Source: JAEUOS01 sp046160545
GTDB lineage: Bacteria; Pseudomonadota; Gammaproteobacteria; Burkholderiales; JAEUOS01
NCBI GenBank assembly: GCA_046160545.1
Contig: JBJXGS010000247.1
Span: 3,417-67,416 of the forward strand
Direction of reading: 5' to 3'
DNA: 64,000 nt
This document shows positions 1 to 8,172 of this stretch, one piece after another; the first letter of the stretch is position 1; each line of letters begins with the position of its first letter. The position numbers and the translations under genes are program-made. The notes below the pieces were generated by a model that saw only the letters and a program-made list of their open reading frames with translations, was not told the origin of the DNA and ran no database searches.

Positions 1-2438
1 ACTTTGGCACTGATGCCACACGCAAGGTCTCGCCGCGCCTCGGGCGCATGGTGTCCGACCTGTTCTCGCTGGGTGCGCGCGAAAGCGACGAGATCGAGCG
101 GGTCTGGCCGCGTGTGCTACGCCGGGTCGGAGGCTACAACCTGGACGTCTTTCATCCAGTCTCGGAACGACCGTACACCCCTGACGGCAGCGTCAACCTG
201 GCCCATTTGCTGGTGGGCTCCGAGGGCACCCTGGCGGTGACGCGCAGGATCACGCTGGACCTGGCGCCGCTGCCGCGCGCCAAGGCGCTGGGCGTGGTCA
301 ATTTCCCGACCTTCTACAAGGCCATGGAAACAGCCCAGCACATCGTCAAGCTGGGGCCGGTGGCAGTGGAGCTGGTCGACCGAACCATGATCGACCTGGC
401 GCGTGCCAACCCGGCGTTTCGGCCCGTGATCGACCGCGCGCTGATCGGCGCGCCGGCCGCGATCCTCTTAGTCGAGTTCGCCGGCGCCGAGCGCGGCGCG
501 CAGCTTGCGAACCTCAAGCGGCTGGTCGAGCTGATGGCCGACCTGGGGCTGCCTGGAAGCGTCGTCGAGATGCCCGACGCAGGCGCACAAAAAGCTTTGT
601 GGGAGGTTCGCAAGGCGGGCCTCAACATCATGATGAGCATGAAGGGCGACGGCAAGCCGGTGTCCTTCATCGAGGACTGCGCGGTCCCGCTTGAACACCT
701 GGCCGACTACACCGCACGCCTGACCGAGGTGTTTCATCGGCACGGCACCGAGGGCACCTGGTACGCCCATGCGTCAGTGGGCACGCTGCACGTGCGCCCC
801 ATCCTCGACATGCGCCGCTCCGGCAACGAAGGTGGCGCGCACAAGATGCGCGCCATCGCCCTAGAAGCCGCAGCGATGGTGCGCGAGTACAAGGGGGCGT
901 ATTCGGGCGAACATGGCGACGGGCTGTGCCGCGGTGAATGGATCGAGTGGCAGTTCGGACCGCGACTCAATGGCGCTTTTCGCGAAATCAAGGCGCTCTT
1001 CGACCCGCACAATCGAATGAACCCGGGCAAGATCATCGATCCGCCGAAGATGGACGACGCAGACCTGTTCCGCTTCAAGCCCGGCCACACGGTGACGCCG
1101 CTTGCGACCGCGCTGGACTGGAGCGACTTTGACGTCCGGCGCGATCCGCAGACCGGCGTCGAGACCGCGCCGGGCAGCGGCGGCGATCCGGCGCAGGGGC
1201 TGGCCAAGGCCGTCGACATGTGCAACAACAACGGCCACTGCCGCAAGTTCGACGCCGGCACCATGTGCCCCAGTTACCGCGCCACCCGCGACGAGCAGCA
1301 CCTGACGCGCGGTCGCGCCAACACGCTGCGCGTAGCACTCTCGGGCCAGTTGGGCGATGCAGGCATCGCCTCGCAGGAAGTCCACGACGCGCTCGCGCTA
1401 TGCGTGTCGTGCAAGGGCTGCCGGCGCGAATGCCCGACCGGGGTCGACATGGCGAAGATGAAGATCGAGCATCTGCATCACTACAAGAACCAGCACGGCC
1501 GGACTCTCAAGGACCGCCTCATCGCCCACCTGCCGCGCTACGCGCCACGCGCCTCATCGTTCGCCTGGATGATGAATCTGCGCGATACCCTGCCCGGCCT
1601 GGCCCTGCTCTCGGAAAAATTGACCGGCTTCTCCGCGCGCCGCAGCCTACCGCGGTGGAACGCGAAGCCTTTCAAGAAAATGGGGTCAGACCCCATTTCC
1701 GGGGACGTCATCCTTTGGGTGGATACCTTCAACAACTACTTCGAGCCCGAGAACCTCAGTGCAGCGCAACGGGTACTTGAAGCCGCCGGCTACAAGGTGA
1801 CACTGAGCGTCCCGAAGGATGAGCGCCCGCTGTGCTGTGGTCGCACCTATCTCGCCACCGGCCAGGTCGACGAAGCCCGCGCCGAAGCCAAGCGGACTCT
1901 CGAACATCTTGTGCCACTCATCGACAAGGGGGCGGTGGTCGTGGGCCTCGAGCCGTCGTGCCTGTTGACCCTGCGCGATGAATTCCTTGCCATGAACCTG
2001 GGCGAGTCAGCGGGCCGGCTCGCACTCGAGTCCTTCACTTTCGAAGAGTTCATCGCCCGCGAAGCAGACGCCGGCCGCTTCAAGGCAAAGTTCAAGGCCT
2101 TGCCGCAGAAGAAGGCGCTGCTGCATGGCCATTGCCACCAGAAGGCCTTCGATGTGGTCACACCGATCCACAGGGTCCTGGGGCTCATCCCTGACCTCGC
2201 GGTCGAGGCCATTGAATCCTCCTGCTGCGGCATGGCCGGGGCCTTCGGCTACGAGCGTGAACACTTCGATGTCTCGATGAAGATGGCGGAGTTGTCGCTC
2301 TTGCCGGCGGTACGCAAGGCGGGCGCCGAAGCGCTCATCGTCGCCGATGGCAGCAGTTGCCGGCACCAGATCCAGGATGGCGCCGCGCGCGAGGCGCTAC
2401 ACGTGGCACGAGTCCTGGCTGCGGCGCTGGCGCGCTGA
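1..2438 (+). CDS. FAD-linked oxidase / Fe-S 2-hydroxyacid dehydrogenase (YdiJ/D-lactate dehydrogenase type), 5' partial
   Basis: The frame is open from the first base (first full codon at 3), so the start lies outside the window and about 811 residues are visible. The visible part holds the C-terminal half of an FAD-linked oxidase domain (HGDG near residue 303), then a ferredoxin-like segment with cysteine groups CNNNGHC near 405 and CVSCKGCRRECP near 466, then CCG-type cysteine motifs (CCGRTY near 610, HCHQKAF near 710, SSCCGMAG near 740). This GlcD-GlcF-like fusion is typical of membrane-associated D-2-hydroxyacid dehydrogenases such as E. coli YdiJ; the substrate (D-lactate, D-2-hydroxyglutarate or other) cannot be told from sequence. 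A perfect palindrome is embedded in frame at 1678-1698, between the Fe-S and CCG parts. Confidence 0.85.
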   Translation, partial: FGTDATRKVSPRLGRMVSDLFSLGARESDEIERVWPRVLRRVGGYNLDVFHPVSERPYTPDGSVNLAHLLVGSEGTLAVTRRITLDLAPLPRAKALGVVNFPTFYKAMETAQHIVKLGPVAVELVDRTMIDLARANPAFRPVIDRALIGAPAAILLVEFAGAERGAQLANLKRLVELMADLGLPGSVVEMPDAGAQKALWEVRKAGLNIMMSMKGDGKPVSFIEDCAVPLEHLADYTARLTEVFHRHGTEGTWYAHASVGTLHVRPILDMRRSGNEGGAHKMRAIALEAAAMVREYKGAYSGEHGDGLCRGEWIEWQFGPRLNGAFREIKALFDPHNRMNPGKIIDPPKMDDADLFRFKPGHTVTPLATALDWSDFDVRRDPQTGVETAPGSGGDPAQGLAKAVDMCNNNGHCRKFDAGTMCPSYRATRDEQHLTRGRANTLRVALSGQLGDAGIASQEVHDALALCVSCKGCRRECPTGVDMAKMKIEHLHHYKNQHGRTLKDRLIAHLPRYAPRASSFAWMMNLRDTLPGLALLSEKLTGFSARRSLPRWNAKPFKKMGSDPISGDVILWVDTFNNYFEPENLSAAQRVLEAAGYKVTLSVPKDERPLCCGRTYLATGQVDEARAEAKRTLEHLVPLIDKGAVVVGLEPSCLLTLRDEFLAMNLGESAGRLALESFTFEEFIAREADAGRFKAKFKALPQKKALLHGHCHQKAFDVVTPIHRVLGLIPDLAVEAIESSCCGMAGAFGYEREHFDVSMKMAELSLLPAVRKAGAEALIVADGSSCRHQIQDGAAREALHVARVLAAALAR
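1678..1698. repeat. 21-bp perfect palindrome inside a coding region
   Basis: Arms AAATGGGGTC and GACCCCATTT flank a single central A. It is read in frame as the residues KMGSDPIS, in the linker between the Fe-S and first CCG segments. I saw no second copy in the window. Confidence 0.8.
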
Positions 2439-2489
2439 CAACCAGACCTGGCATATGTCAAGTCGAGCGCTAATCCGCAGATATCTGCC

Positions 2490-3686
2490 CTAGGTGCGCA
2501 GGATCGGGCGCCAGTGGCGCTGCGCGAGCAATAGCACCAGCAGACCTTGCGCTGCCAGCATCAGGGTGGCCACACGTGGAGTGAAGGTGTCAGCCAACCA
2601 GCCAAGGTAGATGAATCCAAGCGGCCCGGTGCCGATGCACATCGACAAGAGGCCCAGCATGCGCCCGCGCAGGGGGACCGGGGCGTGGCGATACACAAGC
2701 GTGGTCTGCATGACGCTGAATCCGACACCGACCAGGCCGATCAGGACCAGGAGCGCTGCCGCCAGCCACACCGTGTTCACCAGCGAATATGCCAGCACCA
2801 GCATCATGTAGCAGGCCACGCCACCTGCGTAGAGACGGCCCTGCCAGGCCGGCCGCGCCAGGACGGCAATGAGCAACGCGCCGAAGAACCCACCCACGCC
2901 ATCGCAACTGGCGAAGAGGCCTGCGCCCTGCGGTCCCAGGCCGAAGTGGTCAGTGGCAATCACCGGCACCAGACTCAGGATGGGCCAGGCGAAGATGTTG
3001 AAAATCACCGTGATCACGAATACGCCGATCAGCCTATCGTCAGCGCGCAGGCAAACAAAGCCTTCACGCATGCTGGCGGCGAATGTAGGTTGTGGAGTGC
3101 GCTCGGGGCGATGGCGAACGCGCAGGGCAAGCGCCGCCGCCAGGCTGGAGGCATAAAGCGCCAGGCAGATCCAGAACACGCCGGCAAGCCCCAGGCTGGC
3201 AAGGAGTACCCCGGAGAACGCAGGGCCGACCACGCGGGTGATGTTGCTGGTGGCGATGTCGATCGACATCGCCGCTGCCATGCGGTCGGGGCCGACCGCG
3301 TCCCCCATCATGATGCGCCGCACCGGATTGTCGGCAGACCAGCAAATGCCGTTGATAAAGCAGGCCAGCGCCAGTTGCCAGACCGCAATCCTGCCAATGC
3401 TGGCAAGCACGCCGAGGATCAGCACGGTCGCCATCGATACGACGACGATGCCGATCAGCGCGCTGCGCCGCTCGATGCGGTCGGCAGCCACACCCAGGAA
3501 CGCGCCGAACATGCCCATGGGCAGAAGGCGCAGCATGGTGAGTGCGGTGACTACAAAGGCCGAACCGGTGGCCTTGTAGGCGAACAGCGCGAAGGCCAGG
3601 GTCTCGAGCCAGCGCACCACATTGGCAATGAAACCCACGTACCAGAGGTGCCTGAAGTCCGCGACCGCTAGCAGGTTCCTGTTCAT
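2490..3686 (-). CDS. MFS transporter (EntS/MFS_3-like)
   Basis: A 398-residue integral membrane protein with about twelve hydrophobic segments and the N-terminal arrangement of the MFS_3 group: FRHLWYVGF at the start of helix 1 and the loop 2-3 motif VAADRIERR near residue 68. A central basic loop (RVRHRPERTPQ) separates the two six-helix halves. Family members export small molecules such as siderophores or drugs, but nothing here fixes the substrate. It converges on the preceding dehydrogenase gene and is followed on the same strand side by a NIPSNAP gene located upstream at 3742-4071 with a 55-bp gap. Confidence 0.8.
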   Translation of the reverse strand: MNRNLLAVADFRHLWYVGFIANVVRWLETLAFALFAYKATGSAFVVTALTMLRLLPMGMFGAFLGVAADRIERRSALIGIVVVSMATVLILGVLASIGRIAVWQLALACFINGICWSADNPVRRIMMGDAVGPDRMAAAMSIDIATSNITRVVGPAFSGVLLASLGLAGVFWICLALYASSLAAALALRVRHRPERTPQPTFAASMREGFVCLRADDRLIGVFVITVIFNIFAWPILSLVPVIATDHFGLGPQGAGLFASCDGVGGFFGALLIAVLARPAWQGRLYAGGVACYMMLVLAYSLVNTVWLAAALLVLIGLVGVGFSVMQTTLVYRHAPVPLRGRMLGLLSMCIGTGPLGFIYLGWLADTFTPRVATLMLAAQGLLVLLLAQRHWRPILRT

Positions 3687-3741
3687 CGAATGCGGCAGCG
3701 GCGCTGGGGCGCCGCGCTGCCGGGAGTCGCGGGACGCGACT

Positions 3742-4071
3742 TCACTTCATCTTGGAGTACGCCGTAGGCGACAGGATCGACGCTTCGATACGCTCGACGA
3801 TCTGACCGTCCTTCTCGGTCTCGGCACGCGCCTTCTGCCAGGCGGGATCGGACGAGAAGCGGTGCCACTTTTCCTCACGTTCGGCCAGGCTTTTCCATTC
3901 GAGGATGTAGGTGAGCTTGTTGTTGCAGTTGTCACCGAAAACATCGGTGAAGAAGCCGACTTGGCGAATGCCCAGCTTTTTCCACATCTTCAAGGTGATG
4001 TTGGCAAAGCGTGCGTTGAGCGCAGGCAGGCGGCCGGGAACGCAGTGGTAGACGCGCATTTCATAGAGCAT
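3742..4071 (-). CDS. NIPSNAP-family protein
   Basis: About 109 residues with the NIPSNAP/ferredoxin-like fold pattern: MLYEMRVYHCVPGRLPAL at the N-terminus, then GIRQVGFFTDVFG and LTYILEWKSLAEREEKW. Such small alpha-beta barrel proteins occur beside catabolic genes, and their biochemical role is mostly unknown. The start at 4071 was chosen over an upstream in-frame ATG at 4125 because family homology begins at MLYEMR and a GAGAGGAAAG ribosome-binding site lies just upstream. It may be co-transcribed with the MFS gene downstream. Confidence 0.75.
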   Translation of the reverse strand: MLYEMRVYHCVPGRLPALNARFANITLKMWKKLGIRQVGFFTDVFGDNCNNKLTYILEWKSLAEREEKWHRFSSDPAWQKARAETEKDGQIVERIEASILSPTAYSKMK

Positions 4072-4203
4072 GGGACTTGGCTTTCCTCTCTTGGGGCCGA
4101 ACCTGCGGGATGCAGGTGGCAGCAAGCGAGTCTAGCCCAGACAACGCAGCAGCAAGGCTGCGCGCGCAAACCTGCGCTGAAGCAAAGATCGCTGTGCTTT
4201 AGG

Positions 4204-4560
4204 CTACTGGCACTTGGCGACAACGACCTCGCACTGATTGCTGCCGCACATCTTCAATGCCTTGGCGGTGGCGTCGGCCTTGTTTGCACCATAGCCGTAA
4301 CCATAGTGGGTGCGCGAGTTGGCATAGGCGCCACAGGTCTCGAACCAGACCACCGGCTTGCAGTCGCGCCCGCGCTCGCTGCAATAGGCGGTGGCGATGC
4401 GCTCGGCAGCCTGGCGTGAACTGGCGCCAGTGGAAAAGCCGTAAGCCGGATTGATGCCCTTGGATGCATGGTCGACGGCGATGGCGCCATAGGCATGCGC
4501 ATTGCCTGCGAGCATTGAAGCGGCCGCGATGGCGGCAGCGGCGGCCAACAGTTTTTTCAT
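4204..4560 (-). CDS. secreted DUF4189-domain protein
   Basis: A 118-residue exported protein. The N-terminus is a signal peptide (MKKLLAAAAAIAAASML...NAHA, cleavage near residue 23), followed by a DUF4189 domain: YGAIAVD, GASSRQAAERIATAYC, WFETCGAY, and a final CGSNQCEVVVAKC. Several cysteines suggest disulfides in the periplasm. The function of DUF4189 is unknown. The start at 4560 is set by the signal peptide and an upstream GGAGAGC-like site; a longer frame reaching 4668 encodes no recognisable sequence. Confidence 0.75.
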   Translation of the reverse strand: MKKLLAAAAAIAAASMLAGNAHAYGAIAVDHASKGINPAYGFSTGASSRQAAERIATAYCSERGRDCKPVVWFETCGAYANSRTHYGYGYGANKADATAKALKMCGSNQCEVVVAKCQ

Positions 4561-4739
4561 CTTGCTCTCCGTTTCGCGTCGCGCGCGGAACCGCGCCCGG
4601 CTATGTACGTCTTTTCGGCAACTGCAACGCATTCTTGAACCTCGAAGGCGCTGGCAATCCTGATCCACGGACAGGGCTTTCAGGATAGCGTCTGTTGCGC
4701 CGAGTGCATGATCGGCCGCCGTGGGAGGCGATAAACATC

Positions 4740-4763
4740 ATCTCGGAATTGACAATTCGAGAT
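4740..4763. promoter_or_regulatory. inverted repeat upstream of an outer-membrane protein gene
   Basis: ATCTCGGAATTG and CAATTCGAGAT pair around a central A, with one bulged G. It lies in an AT-rich patch about 50 bp before the start of the gene at 4814, so it could be an operator or an RNA hairpin in the leader. Confidence 0.4.
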
Positions 4764-4813
4764 AACGCAGCCATACTTCAATATCAATTAAAACAATAAG
4801 TTAAGGGGGATGT

Positions 4814-5626
4814 TTGAAGTCGATTGCCAAAATTACGGCAAGCATTGCCGTACTGCTTTACAGCGCGCATGGCGCTGCGCAAGATGCGTCGCGCGGTGTC
4901 GTGCGCCTGGGCTACGACAGCTCTACTGGCAAGTACGGTACCGACTTTCGCGCCACTACCCAGACCACGCGCCTGGCAGGCTCGTGGTACGTGGGTGACT
5001 GGACCTTCGACGCCTCGCTGCCCTACCTGCGTCGCGACGTGGAGAGCGCGGTTGGCGCTCGCGGCAACCGCTTCGGACCACGTGGCGGGATCATCGGTTC
5101 GACCGGCCGGGTACCACTGGGCGCGCGCATCACGCGCGAGGTAACGGAAGGCGTCGGTGACGTGACCACCAGTGCTTCGCGTTACTTCTACGGCGCCGAT
5201 GCCGAGAGCCTGGTGTGGGAGGCCGGCATATCGGTCAAGTGGAATACCGGCGACGCGGACAAAAACCTGGGATCCGGCGCGCGTGACGTGACCTTTTTGG
5301 GGGGTGCCTCAAAGCGGACCGGCCGCTTGAGCTTGGGTGGCTCGGTCACCTATACACTGGTCGGCGAAACGCCGGCCGCGCCGACCAAGGATGTGTGGGG
5401 TCTCTCGTTCGATGCCTCCTACAAGTTGGGCGAGGCCTGGCGCATCGGGTCGAGCCTGGCATGGGAGCAGGCGGCGGTAGCAGGCACCCAGGCGCCGCGC
5501 AGCCTGTCGATCTTCGTCTCGCGCGACCTTACGGCTTCAACGCGCCTGCAACTCTCGGCCGTACGCGGTGGGTCGACCTCCTCGCCCGACTGGGGCGCCG
5601 GCGCCTCGTTAAGCCTGCGGTTCTGA
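4814..5626 (+). CDS. predicted outer-membrane beta-barrel protein
   Basis: A 270-residue protein with a signal peptide (MKSIAKITASIAVLLYSAHGAAQ) and alternating hydrophobic/polar strands typical of a beta-barrel, ending in a phenylalanine (SLSLRF) as outer-membrane proteins usually do. The start codon is TTG at 4814, preceded by a strong AAGGGGG site at 4803-4809; an ATG at 4810 is in another frame. I do not recognise a closer family. The next gene is a FecR-domain protein on the same strand, so the pair may act together at the cell envelope, but this is inference. Confidence 0.6.
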   Translation: MKSIAKITASIAVLLYSAHGAAQDASRGVVRLGYDSSTGKYGTDFRATTQTTRLAGSWYVGDWTFDASLPYLRRDVESAVGARGNRFGPRGGIIGSTGRVPLGARITREVTEGVGDVTTSASRYFYGADAESLVWEAGISVKWNTGDADKNLGSGARDVTFLGGASKRTGRLSLGGSVTYTLVGETPAAPTKDVWGLSFDASYKLGEAWRIGSSLAWEQAAVAGTQAPRSLSIFVSRDLTASTRLQLSAVRGGSTSSPDWGAGASLSLRF

Positions 5627-5738
5627 GTCGCAGCAAGGGCACTGCAGACTGCCCGGGGCGATTTGTGACGCTTTTCCTTGCGTGCCCGCCAGGCCGCGTG
5701 GGATAAGCTTGCGGGGGATTGACGCAGGGGACAGAGCC

Positions 5739-6785
5739 ATGCTGAAGTTGATTTTCGTCGTTGCCCAGGCGCTTGCGTGCGCTTTCGCTGCCGCGCAAAC
5801 GGCCGGGCGCATCGAGTTTCTGCAGGGAGACGCCCGCCTAATCGCCACCGACGGCACGGTCCGTGCGGCGCTGGCCAACGGGCTGGTACACACGGGGGAA
5901 TCGATCGAGACCGGCGTGGATGCCGAGGTGCACGTGGTGCTCATCGATGGCGGCATGCTGGCGCTGCGCGGCGGCAGCCAGATCCGCCTGCAATCATTCC
6001 GTGCCCAGGGCGACTCGCGCGACGAGTCGTCGCTGCAGTTGGTGAGAGGCGCGCTGCGTGTGGTGACCGGCTGGGTGGCGCGGATCAACCCGCGCAGCGT
6101 TCGCTACGTGACGCCGAACGCGACCATCGGCGTGCGCGGAACCGATTTCGACATGATCCATCTGCCTACAGGGGGTGATGCCGGTTCGCATACCCGCGTG
6201 CGCGAAGGCGCGGTGGTGATGGAATCTGCAGGTACCGAACAGGTGGTCGGCGCCGGTCAAGCAGGCGCAAGCCCCACCGGTGCGCGTCCACGATTGCACG
6301 AACGAGTGCCGGAATTCATCGCGCGCAGCGAAGGCCGCAACGATGGCCGGGTCAACGATCACGGCCGACAGATCAATCGCTTCATGGAGACCTCCATGCG
6401 CGAGCGGCGGCTTCTCAATGAAGGCGAATCCTTGTCCGGCGGTCTGGAGCGCCGTCGCCAGGACGTCGAGCGTGAACGCGGCGCGCCGCGCGGCGAAGGT
6501 TCAGGACCGGGCCCGGATGCAGGACGTACGGGCGACGCCGGCCGTGGCCCGGATGGTGCACGCACCCCGGACTCCGGGCGCGGCGACGGCGCACGTGAAC
6601 CCGGGCCGCGCGACAACGCGCGCGAGGCCGGCCCGCGCGAGGCGGGGCCACGTGATGGCGCACGCCCGGAGCGCATTGAACGCAACGAACGCATCGAGCG
6701 CAATGAACGCATCGAGCGTCCGGAACGCCCGCAGCGACCGGAACGTCCGGACCGCCCGGACCGGCCGCGCCGCCCCGGAACTTGA
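5739..6785 (+). CDS. secreted FecR-domain protein with Arg/Pro/Glu-rich tail
   Basis: A 348-residue exported protein. It has a signal peptide (MLKLIFVVAQALACAFAAAQ), then a FecR-type domain at about residues 25-175 with the typical VRGALRVVTGW and TPNATIGVRGTDFD stretches. The start at 5739 is supported by an AGGGG site at 5726-5730. Unlike iron-uptake FecR there is no adjacent FecI sigma factor or TonB receptor, so this is the free periplasmic type. The C-terminal third is low complexity, first Gly/Pro/Arg/Asp-rich and then RIERNE and RPERPxRPxR repeats, and is probably disordered. Confidence 0.75.
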   Translation: MLKLIFVVAQALACAFAAAQTAGRIEFLQGDARLIATDGTVRAALANGLVHTGESIETGVDAEVHVVLIDGGMLALRGGSQIRLQSFRAQGDSRDESSLQLVRGALRVVTGWVARINPRSVRYVTPNATIGVRGTDFDMIHLPTGGDAGSHTRVREGAVVMESAGTEQVVGAGQAGASPTGARPRLHERVPEFIARSEGRNDGRVNDHGRQINRFMETSMRERRLLNEGESLSGGLERRRQDVERERGAPRGEGSGPGPDAGRTGDAGRGPDGARTPDSGRGDGAREPGPRDNAREAGPREAGPRDGARPERIERNERIERNERIERPERPQRPERPDRPDRPRRPGT

Positions 6786-6894
6786 ACTGCGCTCGCCCGC
6801 GCTGAGACGGGAGACTCAGGCGGTTGCGTCGGTGACCGGCAAGGGCAACTCCATGTGACCCGTTCGCTTGAGACAGGCGCGGCGCCATGGGCAA

Positions 6895-7677
6895 TCATGG
6901 ACTCACCGAGTCGCCGACGAGCCCATTCTCGCGCCTGAAACCGGCCAGCCAGCGCGGGAACTCCAGTCCGAGTTTTTCCCTCTGGCTGGCGGCGATGCGG
7001 CGCAAGTCGGCGAAGCTGAGTTCGTTTTGCGGCCCCGCAAAACCGAAGGCGATCACGTTGCCACGCTCCGAGGCCGGCAGGGCCAGGACGCGACCGTCGA
7101 AGGCCTCAACCAGGTTGGCAATGTTGAGATCATGGCTCTTGTGGCGCCCGAAAAGATTGACCGCAATCACACCGAGACGATTGGTCGTGAGAGCTGCGCG
7201 ACAGGCTGAATAGAACTCGCGGCTGGAAAGCACCGGCCCGGCCGCGCGTGCATCGTAGACGTCGACGATCAGGTAGTCGGTCGAGTCCGGATGTTTGGCC
7301 AGGTAATCATGCCCGTCGGCGCAGACCGCTGCATGGCGCGACGACGCGGCCGGCAAGGCGAAATGCGCCTCGGCACAGGCGATCACCGCAGAGTCAATCT
7401 CAACCGAGGTCACGCGCGAGCGCGGAAAATTCTTCCACGCAAACTTGGTCACCGACCCGGCGCCCAGGCCGATCAGGGTGAACGCGCGCGGCGCGGGCTG
7501 GAAAAGAAGTCCGGCAAAGAGCTCGCGGGTGTATTCGAGCTCGAGTCGAAATGGATCGGAGATGCGCATCGCACCCTGCACCCACACCGAGCCGAAATGC
7601 AGGGTGCGCACGCCGCGCTCTTCGGCCAGCGTGATGCCGGAGCGGCGGCGCAGCAGGTTGGCGAAGGGTCTGTTCAT
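6895..7677 (-). CDS. spermidine-synthase-like aminopropyltransferase
   Basis: A 260-residue protein with the spermidine synthase / spermine synthase fold: a short N-terminal beta domain, a SAM-type binding motif LIGLGAGSVTKF near residue 67, the acidic end of strand 2 (VTSVEIDSAVI) and a DVYDA motif near 140 at the position of the catalytic aspartate region. Family enzymes transfer an aminopropyl group to a polyamine; many short versions in proteobacteria are of untested activity. Its start overlaps by four bases (ATGA) the stop of the glycosylase gene at 7674, so the two are translationally coupled. Confidence 0.7.
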   Translation of the reverse strand: MNRPFANLLRRRSGITLAEERGVRTLHFGSVWVQGAMRISDPFRLELEYTRELFAGLLFQPAPRAFTLIGLGAGSVTKFAWKNFPRSRVTSVEIDSAVIACAEAHFALPAASSRHAAVCADGHDYLAKHPDSTDYLIVDVYDARAAGPVLSSREFYSACRAALTTNRLGVIAVNLFGRHKSHDLNIANLVEAFDGRVLALPASERGNVIAFGFAGPQNELSFADLRRIAASQREKLGLEFPRWLAGFRRENGLVGDSVSP

Positions 7678-8162
7678 GCGAGCGCTTCACGCCAGCGCGC
7701 AAGCTTGCTTGCCATGGACTGCGACGCGTTGGCCGGGCTGGTCGAAGGAAGGACCAGGGTTTCGTAGCCCAGGTCTTGCAAGACTGCCTGTGCCTTGGCC
7801 GAGGTGCGGCCGTTGAAGCACACGCGCCTGATCTCCGGTGCACGCCGCCTGAGTGAAGCGAAGTCGTTGAACGTCGCGTTGATGATGGCCGAATCGAGGC
7901 TGCCCGATCGCTCGCAGGAAGCGATCGCATCCCAAATCCCGATGCCATGCGCCTTGACCCGCGCAAGGCGGGCGCGGTAGTCGAGCGCGATCAGATCGAC
8001 ACCGATACAGGCACCCACGATCGGCCAGAAGCGGTTCTGCGGGTGGGCGTAATAGCGGCGCGCCATGAGCGAGGCGACGCTCGGGAAGCTGCCCAGCACC
8101 AGGATGCGGCAGTCGCGCGCGATGACCGGCGGCAGGCCGGTCAGGCGCCCGGGGGCAGCCAC
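7674..8162 (-). CDS. DNA-deoxyinosine glycosylase (uracil-DNA glycosylase superfamily)
   Basis: A 162-residue single-domain protein of the uracil-DNA glycosylase superfamily, hypoxanthine-DNA glycosylase group. Diagnostic motifs are LVLGSFPSVASL near residue 21, YYAHPQNRFWP near 38 and LPSTSPAN near 138, which correspond to the catalytic/water-binding, the aromatic and the DNA-intercalation motifs. It would remove deaminated bases as the first step of base-excision repair. Translation probably begins at GTG 8162, ten bases after the acyl-CoA dehydrogenase stop at 8173. It overlaps the spermidine-synthase-like gene by four bases. Confidence 0.75.
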   Translation of the reverse strand: MAAPGRLTGLPPVIARDCRILVLGSFPSVASLMARRYYAHPQNRFWPIVGACIGVDLIALDYRARLARVKAHGIGIWDAIASCERSGSLDSAIINATFNDFASLRRRAPEIRRVCFNGRTSAKAQAVLQDLGYETLVLPSTSPANASQSMASKLARWREALA

Positions 8163-8172
8163 GCCCGGGGTC

